Below are positions 10,344 through 22,800 of a stretch of 64,000 nt of DNA, one piece after another (the stretch's first letter is position 1; each line of letters begins with the position of its first letter). This DNA is from Cyanophora paradoxa (lineage: Eukaryota; Glaucocystophyceae; Cyanophorales; Cyanophoraceae). Location: assembly GCA_004431415.1 (NCBI GenBank), contig QPMI01000638.1, forward strand, positions 62,001 to 126,000. The letters run 5' to 3'. Position numbers and translations under genes: made by a program. A model generated the notes under the pieces. It saw only the letters and a list, made by a program, of their open reading frames with translations, was not told where the DNA came from and made no database searches.

Positions 10344-12513
10344 ATGAGTGCCCCGGAAGAGGAGGAGGAGGAGGCCCCGCGCTCCATCATCAAGGGCCTG
10401 ATATCGCAGCTCCGCGTGGGCATGGGTGCGGGCGCTCGGCGCCGTCTAGCTTTCCGCAGTTGACCCCGCCGCAGACTTGACGAAGGTCCAGTTGCCAGTG
10501 TTCGTGCTCGAGCCCCGGAGCTTTCTGGAGAAGCTCACGGACTTCTTCTCGCATAGCAAGCTACTCCTCAGGTGCGCCGAAAGCGCCCCGCTTGGGAGTC
10601 GGAGCGCTCATGGCCTGGCAGCATCCCGGACGCAAGCACCCCGCTGGACCGCATGCTAGCTGTCGCTCGCTGGTATGTATCTGGCTTCCACATTCGCGTC
10701 AAGGTCCGCGCACTATTCTGCCTCTGGCACTTTTGCCGCTCACCCTGCGATGTCGAGCGCAGGGCGTGAAGAAGCCGTACAACCCGCTTCTGGGCGAGAT
10801 ATTTCGGTGTAAAATCGAGAGCGCGGATGGGCACATCACGAACTACATTGCAGAACAGACCAGCCATCACCCGCCCATCTCGTCTTTCTACTTGGAGAAC
10901 ACTGCCAAGAAGCTATCTGTCGGGGGCTCGATCCGTCCGAGATCAAAGTTTCTCGGCAACTCCGCAGCCAGTATTATGGAGGGTGCAACTAGATTCCCCC
11001 TCCGTTTCGCGGCTTTTCTCACGGGTCTTGTGGCAGGCGAGGGCGTGATGACATTACACGGGCATAGCGGCGAGGAGTATGTAATCCAGTGGCCAAATTA
11101 TTTCGTGAGGCACATTATAGTCGGGTCGATGTTCATGGAGACTGGAGGGAGTACCGAGATCCGATGCAAACAGACAGGATATAGGTTCGAGTTTGAGTTT
11201 AAGACCAAGGTTGGCACCTCTATGCAATTTCAAATCGCAGTCTTTTCGATCTTCTCACTGGATTCGTTGCCCAGGGTGCCTTCAACTCGAATGATTTGAA
11301 TCGGGTCATTGGATCCTTGAAGAAGGGCAAGGAGATCCTGTACACACTTGAAGGCTACTGGGACAACCAGATTTCCCTTACTAACTGTAGAACCAAGGTG
11401 ATTGGCGCATCCCTACTCGCTTTTCTCTGGTATCCATATGCTCTTCGGCAGGCACAAGAGCTCTTCTTCGATGCAAATGCAGAGCCGCGAGACAAACTGC
11501 ACCTTCCTGTCGAGGAAGAACAGGGCGAGTACGAAGCGCGAAAGTAAGCCCTTCAAATCCCGTACTCGTAGGTTGCAGTTTTCATTTCGCGGCAGACTCT
11601 GGCGGAAGGTCACAGCGGCTTTGAAGGCAAAGGACATGGACAAGGCACAGGTTGAGAAAAACATTCTGGACGAGAAGCAGAGGAGCAGGGTGGGTTGTGG
11701 ACTGATCGCTTTCAGTTTTTACCATTGAAATATCGAAATGCAGAGAAAAGAGCTGGAGGATAAGCGCCAGGAGTGGGTTCCAGAACTCTTCCGGCTGCCC
11801 CAGGATGGCATGATCTGGCAGTACATTCCCGAAAAGGGTGAGAAGATGAAGATTTTTGAATGGAGTGGCGGTCCAAATGGTGTGCCTCATTATTCTTCAA
11901 TGTGCAATGCATATGCTCACAGGCAGTGCCTTCAGCACGCTGGCAATCGGCCACTGGCAATGATCCAGATTTGTTCAAGCTTCCCACAAAAGATGGCAAG
12001 GATGGTGGTGGCACGGAGACGATATATGACACGACGCACATTGGCCCGGATCCTTCCTTCAGGAGGACTCTTTCCAAGGCAGTTTCCGGCGACAAGCTCT
12101 CCTCAGGAAAAGTTCCCATGCTCATGCTGCCCGGAGAACCAGAACCCGTCAAGCCTGGCAAGGACATTGGCCATCTGTGGGAGGGTGCAGAAGAACCAGC
12201 AGAGTCCTTGGACCAGCCAGAGAAGCAGGATGGACCGACTAACCTGTTTGAGATTGTGAAGACACCGAGGAAACGTGGGACAATCCCACGCGGTACAGCA
12301 ATTGGAGGCAAGGTGGTTGCCGATCAGCCGTCCGTTGCGCCAGTCAGTGCTGGGACGCAAGGACCAGGCCAACCCCACGATGAGGCGAATGTTCAAGCGC
12401 ATTGGAGGAGAAGAGGCAAGACAAGAACAGTTCTGCGGCGCATGAAAGCCTGGCTTCTGAGGAAGGCAAAGAACTTGAGGGGCAAGTATGACGTAGTTCT
12501 CATTACAAACTGA
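10344..12513 (+). CDS. Oxysterol-binding protein-related protein (short ORP)
   Basis: Soluble lipid-transfer protein of the OSBP/Osh family, moving sterol or phosphatidylserine against PI4P at membrane contacts. It starts MSAP with a Glu run, then SIIKGLISQLRVGM. After introns come LPVFVLEPRSFLEKLTDFF, TPLDRMLAVARWYVSGF, KKPYNPLLGEIFRC and EQTSHHPPISSFYLEN, the family signature (usually EQVSHHPP). Then GEEYVIQWPNYFVRHIIVG, KGKEILYTLEGYWD, ELFFDANAEPRDKL, EYEARKLW and a helical QRKELEDKRQEWVPELF. No PH or ankyrin domain precedes it, so it is the Kes1/Osh4-6 class. An extra C-terminal tail of about 200 residues, acidic then Arg/Lys-rich, is unlike yeast Kes1. All introns look GT-AG. Confidence 0.88.
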
Positions 12514-13892
12514 TCTTCAGCCTTAGTTCAACCTTTAGGCTTGTATTAGCCTGTAGCTAATAGCTCTGACAGCTTCAGATGTGATGCAGAAATGAAGCGT
12601 TCCGGGAACCTATCAAGACTGGTTATGACAACCGAGTTCGAGCCTTGAATTTAAAGTTTCCAGTCTCAAGCTACAGTGAGTCAAGTTGAGCTGTAGCTAT
12701 AGCTATATATAGCTAGCGCTAGCGTGCGGGCTAGTCACCGAGTCCTGGTACGCGTGTACAGGACACTAGTACTGTCACGTGCGCGTACGTATACGTACAC
12801 GTATACACATACACTGCAGCGTATACGAATACTACTGCAGCTGCAGCGCTAGCTGCAGGCGCCCGGCCCTGGAGTTTTTCACGAATTCGAACGGGGGGAA
12901 AGCTCTCAGGCGGGTACCCTGCCGTCCCACCGGAGCGTTGGCTGCAGCTCCTGGCTGCCGGCGGCTTCGCCAGCGGGATGGAGCCGCTGCAGAATGCTTT
13001 GCAGATGGTTCAGCTCAGCCGGCGGCAAGGCGCAGCCGGAGGTGTGTTTCGCCTGGCGTGGTCGAAGGCCACTGGGTCGTGAAGCAAATCCGGAGCTAGT
13101 TCGACTCGCGCTGACGACTGACTTCGCTGCCCGGGCGTACGCAGACCTGGCCGAGCCGACTGTTGTTCCAAGGCCGTCCCCGGACAGCCCTCGGCAGATC
13201 AACCGTGGAAAGTGAGTTCGATTAGAAAAGCTTGCTGCGTGTTTCCGTTTCCGTCTTGGTCCGACTGGCCGGGCTCTGTTGTCCAGCCGCGTCGGGTTGG
13301 GGCGAGCTCGCCAAACCCCGTCGTTTAGCTGATTTTTAGATTCTGCTCGCTAGCTAGCTATTGGTTCACTGCTCCTCCAGATCGCAGCCTATTGGCATGC
13401 GAGCTGCTCACTGCTCCTCCAGATCGAAGCTACCTGCCCATGGACGTGCGGGCTTGCCAGGTCAGTTCAGGAGATCTGACACATTTTCTTTCGCGCTGAG
13501 CCCTGCTACCAGACTCGATTGGAATCGGTCTTGTGCTTGAATCTGCCGAGGTATGACCTTTAATATGCAGTTCGAGGTTGAGTTCGTTTTAGAGTTCTGA
13601 CAGGACCGCGAACTGTTCGGAGATTTGTCGATGCTTCTCATCGGTGATTTTGCCCTCTGATGCCGAGCTCTGATGTTGCGCGCTCATGTGTCGGCGTTTA
13701 CTTTGGCAGGAGTCATTATGCGGGAGAAAATGGTGCGTCTAGATCTGAGCTGATGCGGCCATATCGCGAGTTTGACGCGCGCTCAGATCTTCGAGCTGAC
13801 TCAGGCCTGCAGTACTTGGTGATTCGGGCCTCGATTGTCTGTGCTGATGCGCGGTTCGGTTAGATCGAGGAAGAGCTTGGATCTCGAATCAG
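12514..13892. other. Mostly unassigned region upstream of the W-repeat gene
   Basis: Palindrome-rich DNA (12690-12860: repeats of TAGCTA, GTATAC, CTGCAG). Two copies of CACTGCTCCTCCAGATCG lie near 13369 and 13411. It may hold 5' exons of the downstream gene (see 12994-13211). I see nothing else that can be supported. Confidence 0.4.
12994..13211 (+). other. Candidate orphan exon upstream of the W-repeat gene
   Basis: A frame from ATG 12994 encodes about 72 residues with balanced composition (e.g. LVRLALTTDFAARAYADLAE, VVPRPSPDSPRQINRG) and runs into a strong donor, AAA|GTGAGTTCG, at 13212. That suggests a 5' exon. Its splice phase does not match the first certain exon of the W-repeat gene near 13893, so either another exon lies between or it belongs to another gene. 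Confidence 0.3.
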
Positions 13893-16800
13893 CAGGCGGA
13901 GCTCCGGCTCCGTCCACGGCTCCACCGATGCTCTCACCGCGAGCTCGCAATCTTCCCGGCCAAGTGGTCAGGGGCGCGCCCTGAGCTTACTTCCGGGAGC
14001 CGCGCCCCTGTCGACGCGGTCGGCATCCATCTCGCCTCGATTTGGCTCGCCCCGCCTGGATCGACGGGCCGGCGCAGGTCGCTGGGCGATCGACCGCTGG
14101 GCGGCAGCCTGGGACGGGAGACGGGCCGCGAGGTGGCGCAGGAGCTGGCGCGCAGGGAGGCGGCGCGGGACATCGCCCGCCTCTCTGTTAAGCAGGAGGA
14201 CCTCAGCGACAATGTCCTCCAGCTGCGACAGGAGCAGACGCAGGCGAGCCCCCCCCCCCCCCCCCCCCCAACACACACACACACGCGCGCGCGCCTCGGG
14301 GCAAGCTTGAGACCTCTCGCAGGACCTGAACGAGATCCTCTCGCTGTGGGCGCGCATGCGCAAGGAGAAGGACCGGACGCAGGCGGCGCTCGACAGGGTC
14401 CTCGCGAACAATGCGGCCTCTGCAGAGCGCGTTCGTCAAGCGATCATGCAGATCCGCGCCCTGCAGCAGGAGAAGGCCGACGCCCGGCACATGCTTGAGG
14501 CGACTCTGGCAAGCGTGGACAGCATCCGGAAAGAGGCGAGCGGGTCGCCCTTCCCTTCGTCCGGGGTGCCGTCGACCTGGGCGCGCAGATGGAGCGGACG
14601 CGGTCGGTGCACGCGAGTGAGGCGGGCGACCTGCGGGCCCTGGTGGAAGAGCTCCGCAGGGAGCTGCAGAGGAAGACCGACGCCGCCCGCGACGCCGCCG
14701 TCCTGCGCGAGGTGCGCCGAGTCCCCTCCGGCCCGCCCGCTCGGCCGCCCACATCGCCAACCCCGCCGTGCAGTCCTGGCGGCAGTGGCGGGAGAGCCTG
14801 CGGGCGAAGCGCTCGCTGCGGCGCGTCGTGGCCCGCTGGCGGGACGCCGGCCTCCGCGTCTACTTTGCGCACTGGCAGAGGAACGCGCGGCTCGAGCGGG
14901 GGGAGCGGGAGGAGGAGGAGCGCGCGGCGGCGCTGGCGCTGGAGCGCGAGAGGGCGCGGGCGCTGCAGGCGGAGCGCGACCAGGCGGCGTCGGGGGCGGA
15001 GGAGCTGCGGGCGCGGCTGGAGGGCATCCTCGGGGAGAAGGAGGCGGGGATGCAGAGCCTGCGGGAGCGCGTGCTGGAGGAGCGGCGGAAGGCGGCGGCC
15101 AAGCTGCTGCAGTCATCCCTCTCCCGCTGGCTCGGCAAGGGCAAGTCCGCCGCATGGAACGCCTGGCGGCAGTACGTCGCAGAGCAGCGGAGCCGCCGCG
15201 CCGTCCTCCGCCGCTTCACGCGCCTCTGGCAGCAGCGGTGCGCTCGGCGCCGCGCTCCTCGGCCCCCTTCGCGGGGGCCGTCTGACGGGCGCGAGCGAGC
15301 AGGTGGCTGCGGGCCTCGTGGCGGCACTGGCGGGAGTTCGTGGACGACGCCCGCAAAGAGAAGGACGAGCAGAGGCGGGAGGCGGAGCTCGCGGAGCTGC
15401 GCGCCTCGGCCGTGAAGCAGGCGGCGGCGCTCGAGGCCGCCGCCAAGGAGCGTGCCGGCCTCGAGAAGCGCCTGGAGGCGGAGCGGGCGGAGCGGGCGTC
15501 GCTGGAGCGGGAGCTGGCGGCGTCGAAGGCGCGGGGCTTGGAGGTGGAGCAGGAGGCGGGCGAGCAGCAGAGGAGGGGCGCCACGCAGGCCAAGCAGCTC
15601 GCCGAGGCGGCGCGGGCCCACGAGGCGCTCCAGCGCGAGCTCGAGGCGGCGCGCGCCCAGGCGGAGAAGGACCGGGCCGCCCTGCAGCACGCGCTCGACG
15701 CGGCCCGGGAGCAGGCGGAGGAGGAGCGGGCAAGCCTAGAAAAGGCGCTTGGCGCGGCGCAGCGGCGCGCGCAGGAGGCGGAGCTGGAGTGCAGCGTGCA
15801 GGCGGCCCAGCTGGCGGAGGCGGCGCGGCAGTTCGCGGCCTCCCAGCGCGAGCTGGAGGCCTCGCGCGGGGCGGCGGCGGCCGGCTCAGCCGACGCCCAG
15901 CGCCTCACGGCCCGCGTCGCCGAGCTCGAGGCCGAGCTCGGCGCCGCCGCCGCGCAGAAGGAACGCGCGGTCGCCTCGGTCGGCCGCACCCGCGCCCTTT
16001 CCGGGGCCTGGCGGGTGCGTCCGCCGCGCCCAGGGGCCGGCGGCGGCCGTCTGACTCGCGCGCAGGCGTGGCGGGACTACGTGGCGCGGGAGCGGGAGGC
16101 GCACCAGGGCGAGGAGGCGGCGCGCGTGCTGGGCGACCTCGAGGAGGCGCGGCGGGCGCTGGAGGAGGCCCGCGCGGCGCTCGCCGGCGCCGACGAGACC
16201 AAGCGGGGCCTCGAGTCGGCCTCCGTGGACCTCACCGGCAAGCTGCAGGCGGCCCTCGACCGGCACCGGAGCGACCGCGAGGGCGCCCAGCGCCGCCTCC
16301 TCCTTTCCGTCTTCCAGCGCTGGGCGCGCCGCGACCTCGCCGCCGCCTTCCTCCCCTGGCGCCAGTACGCCGCCGAGAAGCGGGCGCGGCGCAAGGCCTC
16401 GGCGCGGGCCGCCGAGCGCCTGCGGCTGCGGTCCATGACCGACGCGTTCGGCGTCTGGCGGCGCGAGGCGCACCTCCAGAGCCAGCTGCGGGCCGTGGAC
16501 GCGCGCGGCCGCCTCGAGGCGGACGCGGAGCAGCTGCGGCGGCAGCTCTCGGTCGCGCAGGGGCGCGTGGCGGAGCTGGAGCAGGCGCTCGCGGCGGTGC
16601 AGGAGCTGACCGAGTCCTCGAGGACGGCGATGGAGAGCGAGCGCGCCGCGGTGGAGGAGGAGCGCCTCCGGGTGAAGGAGCGCGTGATGCGGCGGGTCGT
16701 GGAGCGCTGGTCCCGCGCCTCGCTGCGCGGCTGTTTCATGGGCTGGCGGGAGGCCATCGCGGAGGCGCGGCGGAAGCAGGAGCTCCTCCGGCGCGTCGTC

Positions 16801-19800
16801 GCCCGCCTGCAGCACCGCTCCGTCTACGCAGCCTTTGCCGAGTGGCGCGAGGCGGCCCGCGAGCGGCGCCACCAGCGCGGCGCCGCCGACGTCGCCGCCA
16901 GCGTCGCCGCCATGCAGTCCGACCTCCTCGCCTCGCAGTCCGCCCTTCGCGAGAGCCAGGCGGCGCGCGCCGCGCTGGAGGCGGAGCTGACGCGCCTTGG
17001 CGCCGACGTCGTCTCCTTCCGCGACAAGTACGAGCGGGCGCGCGAGGACAACCGCACCCGCGTCCTCGGCCGCGTCATCATGCGCATGCAGAAGTACGGC
17101 GCCCCTGCGTCCCGCTCCCCGCGGGCCGACCCCGCCGCTCTGAGCGCGGCGCAGGAGGGAGGCTGCCGTTGCGTTCGGCACGTGGCGGGAGTTCGCGGCG
17201 GACAGGGCCCGCAAGCGCAGCATCGTCACGCGACTCGTGGCCCGCATGCGCCACCGGACCGCCTTCCTGGCGTTCGACGCGTGGAAGCAGGAGCTGGCCG
17301 CCTCCAAGGCCGCCCGCGGCGAGCGGACGCTCCAGGAGGAGCTCGCCGGCGCGCAGGAGTCCTCCGCGAAGCTGCAGGCGGCGCTGCGCGAGAGTGAGGC
17401 GGCACGGGCGGCGCTGGAGGCCGAGCTGACGCGGCTCGGCGCCGACGCGACCCTGTTCCGCGAGAAGTTCGAGAAGGCGCGGGAAGAGGGCCGCACCAGG
17501 ATCCTCACCCGCGTCATCCTTAAGATGCAGAAGCGGGATCTCTCGTCGGCTTTTGGCACGTGGAGGGAGTACGCAGCGGACAGCGCGCGCAAGCGGAAGA
17601 TCGTGACGCGCTTCGTGGCCCGCATCCGCAACCGTGCCGTGCTCATGACCTTCGACGTGCGCGCCGCCGAGCCGAGCGCCGGCGCGCTGCATCGCTCATG
17701 CGCGTCTGCAGGCATGGAAGCAGGAGCTGGCGGTTTCCAAGGCAGCCCGCGGCGAGCGCTCGCTCCAGCAGCAGCTCGCCGATGCGCAGGAGGCGTCCTC
17801 CAAAGCGCAGGCGGCGCTCAGGGAGGCGGAGGCGGCACGGGCGGCGCTGGAGGCCGAGCTGACGCGGCTCGGCGCCGACGCGTCGGCCTTCCGCGAGAAG
17901 TTCGATAGGGAGCGCGAGGCGAGCCGCACCAAGATCCTCAACCGCGTCATTCTCAAGATGCAGAAGAGGGATCTCTCGTCGGCTTTCGGCACCTGGCGGG
18001 AGTACGCCTCCGAGTCGGCCCAGAAGCGGAGAATCGTGACGCGCTTCGTGGCCCGCATCCGCAACCGCGCCGTGCTCATGACCTTCGACGTGCGCGCCGC
18101 CGAGCCCACCGCTGGCGCGCTGCGTTGCTCATGCGCGTCTGCAGGCGTGGAAGCAGGAGCTGGCGGTTTCCAAGGCAGCCCGCGGCGAGCGTTCACTCCA
18201 GCAGCAGCTCGCCGATGCGCAGGAGGCGTCCGGCAAGGCGCAGGCGGCGCTCAGGGAGGCGGAGGCGGCACGGGCGGCGCTGGAGGCCGAGCTGACGCGG
18301 CTCGGCGCCGACGCGAACCTGTTCCGCGAGAAGTTTGAGAAGGCGCGGGAGGAGGGCCGCACCAAGATCCTCACCCGCGTCATCCTTAAGATGCAGAAGC
18401 GGGATCTCTCGTCGGCTTTTGGTACGTGGAGGGAGTACGCAGCGGACAGCGCGCGCAAGCGGAAGATCGTGACGCGCTTCGTGGCCCGCATCCGCAACCG
18501 TGCCGTGCTCATGACCTTCGACGTGCGCGCCGCCGAGCGGAGCTCCTTCGCATGTCCCTGAGACCTCCGGCAGGCGTGGAAGCAGGAGCTGGCGGCGCAG
18601 AAGGCGACCCGCGGGGAGCTGTCCCTGCAGCAGCGCCTGGCGGCCGCGCAGGGCGAGATCGAGGACCTGCGCCAGCGGCTCGCGCTGGGCGAGAAGGAAG
18701 AGGAGGAGCGCCGCGCCACGCTCGCCCGCCGTGCCCTCGTCGACGCCGAGCGGCGCCGCCGGAAGCTCGAGAACGTCATCGGCAAGGTGCCGAGCCCAGC
18801 GCGCCTCCTGGCCCGCCCGACTGCGCCGCGCCCGACGCCGGCGCAGTGGCAGAGGCAGGAGCTGTCACGGCCGTGGTGCGCGTGGCGGGAGCACGTGCTG
18901 CAGGCGCGGCAGATGCGGACGGCGATGCGCAAGGTCGTCGCGCGCATGCAGAACCGCACCCTGGAGCTCGCCTTCTTCGAGTGGGCCGGCGCCTTCAAGG
19001 CCGCGCGGGCGGAGCGGCGGGAGGCGGAGCTCGCGGCGGCGCGCGAGGCGCTGGCGGCGCAGGAGCGGGCCCTCGAGACGGCGCGCCTCTCGGGGGACGG
19101 CCTTTCCAGCGAGCTGCAGCTCGCCTCGAGCGAGCTGGCGGACCTGAAGAGGCGGCAGGAGGCGGAGCGCGAGGCGGCGCGGGCGCGCGTCATGACCGCC
19201 GTCGTGCGGCGCATGCGCGGCTTCACCGTCGCCGGCGCCTGGTCGGCCTGGCGCGAGTTCGTCGCCGAGCGGCGCCGGCAGCGGGCGGTCGCGCGGCGCG
19301 TCGTCGCGCGGCTCCAGCAGCGGAGCCTCGCCGTCGCCTTCGCGGGGTGGCGCGAGGAGGTGGAGGAGCAGCGGGCGGCGCGCGAGAAGGGCGGCCTGGC
19401 GGCGTCGCTGGAGGAGGCGGGGCGGCGGCTGCAGGAGGCCGAGGGGCGCGCCTCGGGGCTCGAGGAGGAGAAGGCGCGCCTCGAGGGCGAGCTCCTGCGC
19501 CTCCGCGCCGGCCTCGAGACGGTCTCCGGCTCCCGCGACCTCGCCCGCGCCGCCGCCCTCCGCACCATCCTCCTCCGCTGGCAGCGGTGCGCGCCCCGCT
19601 GCCCGCCCCGCCCCCGCCCCCGCCCCGTCTCACATCGCCCCCGGCCCCAGGCGCGACCTCTGGACGGCGATGCGGGCGTGGACGCAGTACACGGCGAGCG
19701 CGGCGCGCACCCGCGTCGCCGCCCGGCGCGCCGTCGCCATGCTCCAGAACCGCGCCCTCGCGACCGCCTTTTCGGTGCGACCCGCCGCCGTCTCCCGGCC

Positions 19801-22800
19801 CCGCCCCGCCTGACCCGCTGCAGGGCTGGTCGCAAGCGCTGCGGGAGGCGAAGGAAGAGCGCCGGGAGGCGGACTTGCGCGCCGCCCGCGATCGCATCGC
19901 CGCCCTCGAGGCCCGCGCCGGCCCCTCCCCGCCCCCTCCGCCTCGCCTCGCCGCGCCGCTGAGGGGCGCGCAGAGCAAGGCCGGGGAGCTCGAGACGGCG
20001 ACGAGCGAGCTGGCGGACCTGAAGAGGCGGCAGGAGGCGGAGCGCGAGGCGGCGCGGGCGCGCGTCATGACCGCCGTCGTGCGGCGCATGCGCGGCTTCA
20101 CCGTCGCCGGCGCCTGGTCGGCCTGGCGCGAGTTCGTCGCCGAGCGGCGCCGGCAGCGGGCGCTGCTGCGGCGGGTGGCGGGCCGCCTGCAGAACGCGAA
20201 GCTCGCGTCGGCGTGGTCCAAGTGGCGCCAGTTCGTCGACGAGGCCGTCGACGAGCGGCGGCAGGCGACGGCGGCCGCCGAGGCGGCGGAGCTGCGCCAG
20301 CGCTCCGGCGAGCTCGAGCGCGCGCTGCACACCGCGCGGGACGAGCTCGCCGTCGCCAAGGCCGAGATGCAGCGGCAGGGCCTCAGCCTCGACTCGGCGC
20401 TGCAGCGGGCGGCGGCGGAGCGCGAGGCGGCGCGCGGGCGCCTCCTGCGGGCCGTCGTGCAGCGGTGGCAGCGGCGGGACCTCGCCCTGCCCTTCCAGGC
20501 GTGGCGCGAGTGGGCCGAGTCGCAGCGGCGCGCCAAGTCGGTCCTCACGCGCGCCGTCGGCCGCTGGCGCTTCGGGGCCCTCTCGATGGCCTTCAGCGGC
20601 TGGGCGGCGGCGCTGAAGCAGGCGAAGGTGGAGCGGCTTGCGCAGCTGAACGCCGCCGTCGCCGCCGAGCTGCAGGCGACGCGGGAACGGCTCGAGGAGC
20701 AGGCGCGCGCCGCGCGCTCCAGCGGCAGCCGCGTCGACGAGCTCGCCGTTGAGCTGCAGGCGGCGGCCGCGCGGCTCGAGGCGGCGCAGGCGGCGCGGCA
20801 GGAGGCGTGCCTGCAACGCATGGCGGCCGTCCTCAAGCGCTGGACGCGGCGCTCGACGGCGACAATGTTCGGGGCGTGGCGCGCGTGGGCCGCCGAGGAG
20901 GCCCGCCGCCGCCGCCTCATGAAGCAGGTCGCCGCGCGCCTCGTGCACCGCGGCGCCGCCCTCGCCCTCGCCGCCTGGCGCGAGGAGCTGCGCTCCCGCA
21001 AGCACGAGCGCGACGTCGTGGCGGTCCGCTCCGCACTCGGCGACGCGCAGGCGAGCGCCCGCGAGCTGGCGGCCGAGCTCGAGCGCGAGCGGTACCGCGC
21101 GGCGGTCGCCGAGGAGCAGCTCGCGCGCCTCTCGGCCTCGTCGGAGGCGGCCCGGGCCCGCCTCGACGCCGAGCGGGAGGAGCGCAAGCGGCGCGTCATG
21201 CTCGCCATCGTGCAGCGCTGGGGCCGCCGCGAGACCTCCACCATCTTCGCCGCCTGGCGCAAGTGGGCGGCCGACGAGGCCCGCCTGCGGCGCGTGCAGC
21301 GCTCGGTGGTGGCGCGGCTGCGCGGGAGCCTCGCGGCAACGGCCTTCAACAGCTGGCTCGCCGCCCTCGCGCAGGCCCGCCGCGAGCGCGAGGCGGCCGC
21401 CCTCGCCGCCGCCGAGCGCGCCCAGGCGGCCGCCGAGGCGGCCGCGCAGGAGGCCGAGCGGGCGCGGGGGCGGGTGGCGGAGCAGGAGGCGGCGCGGGGG
21501 CGCGAGCAGGCGGCGCTGCAGCTGGAGCGGCAGCGGCTGGAGGAGCAGCGGCAGGAGGAGCGCGAGCGGGCCAAGGCGTTCGTCGTCGGGCGCCTCCTCG
21601 CGCGCTGGTCGAAGCAGCGCGTGCTCGCCGCCTGGAACGCGTGGCGGGTGATGGCGGCGGAGGGGGCCCGCCGGCGCGCCCTCCAGCGCAGCGTCGTGCA
21701 GCGCCTGAGGCGGCGCCTCGAGAGCGTCGCCTTCGCCGCATGGTGGCAGGAGCTTCAGGAGCGCAAGGCCGCCCGCGAGCGCGAGGCCTCCGAGTCGGCC
21801 CGGCGCGCCCTCGAGCAGCAGCTCGCCGAGACGGCTGCCCGGCTCGAGCGGGAGCAGCGGGAGCGGGCGGCGCTGATGGGCGCGGCGACGGCGGCGGGGA
21901 GCGCGCTCGAGGCCTTCGAGCAGCGGCGGCTGGCGGAGCAGGAGCGGCACCGCGAGCGCGTCCTCGCCTCCGTCCTGCGCCGCTGGCAGCGCCGCGAGGT
22001 CGCCCCGGCCTTCGCCGCCTGGGTCGAGTTCGCCCGCGAGTCGGCGCGCCGGCGGCGCCTCCTCGACCGCGTGGCGCGGGCGTGGAAGGCGCGGCGCCTG
22101 GCCGGCGCCTGGCGCTCCTGGGTCGACTTCGCGGTCGGCAGCCGCGAGGAGGCGCGGCGGCGGGAGAGCACGCTGACGGCGATCGTGGTCCGCTGGCGGG
22201 GGCGGAGCGCGCGGGAGGTCTTCGGGGCGTGGCGCCGCTTCGTGCTGCAGACGCGGCTGGAGCGGGCGCAGCAGTCGGGGAGAGCCTGGCGGCGCAGCTC
22301 GAGGTGGCCCGCAAGCTCGCCGCCGACCGCGCCGCCGACGCCGAGGCCCTCGCCTCCCGCCGCGCCGCCCTCGAGTCGCACCTCTCCGCCGACCGTGCCC
22401 GCCTCCAGCGCCTCCTCGCCCGCGGCGTCCTCGGCCGCCTCCTCTGCCGCCCCGCCCGCCGCGTCGCCGCCGACTGCTTCGGCAACTGGCGCGAGTACGC
22501 CCAGGAGCGCGCCGCCCGCCGCACGCAGCTGCGCTCGGCGCGGGCGCGCATCGGGCGGTGGCGCGCGGCGGCGCTGCTCGCCGAGTGGCGGCGGACGTCG
22601 GCGCGCAAGCGGGTGGAGGCAGCGGAGGCGCGCGTGGCGACGCTCGAGGGGGCGCTGCAGCAGACGCGGGAGCGCTTCACGGAGCAGTCGGCGGCGGTGA
22701 CCTCGCTGGATGCCACGCGGGAGCAGCTGCTCGCGCACCTCCGCGCCCTCGAGGAGCAGCGCGAGGCCGCCGCGCAGCGCGCCAGCCTCGACCTCAAGCG

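Noticed and set aside
14589-17429. 946-codon plus-strand frame
   Set aside because: Runs across introns in the wrong frame after the first exon and becomes Arg/Gly/Ala low-complexity; the 15340 frame carries the W-repeats.
15886-17715. 609-codon minus-strand frame
   Set aside because: Shadow of the W-repeat exons; no domain and extreme composition.
18129-21950. 1,273-codon open frame on the minus strand
   Set aside because: Antisense shadow of the GC3-saturated W-repeat gene; its translation is Arg/Leu/Pro/Ala-biased with no motif, while the plus strand gives regular W-repeats.
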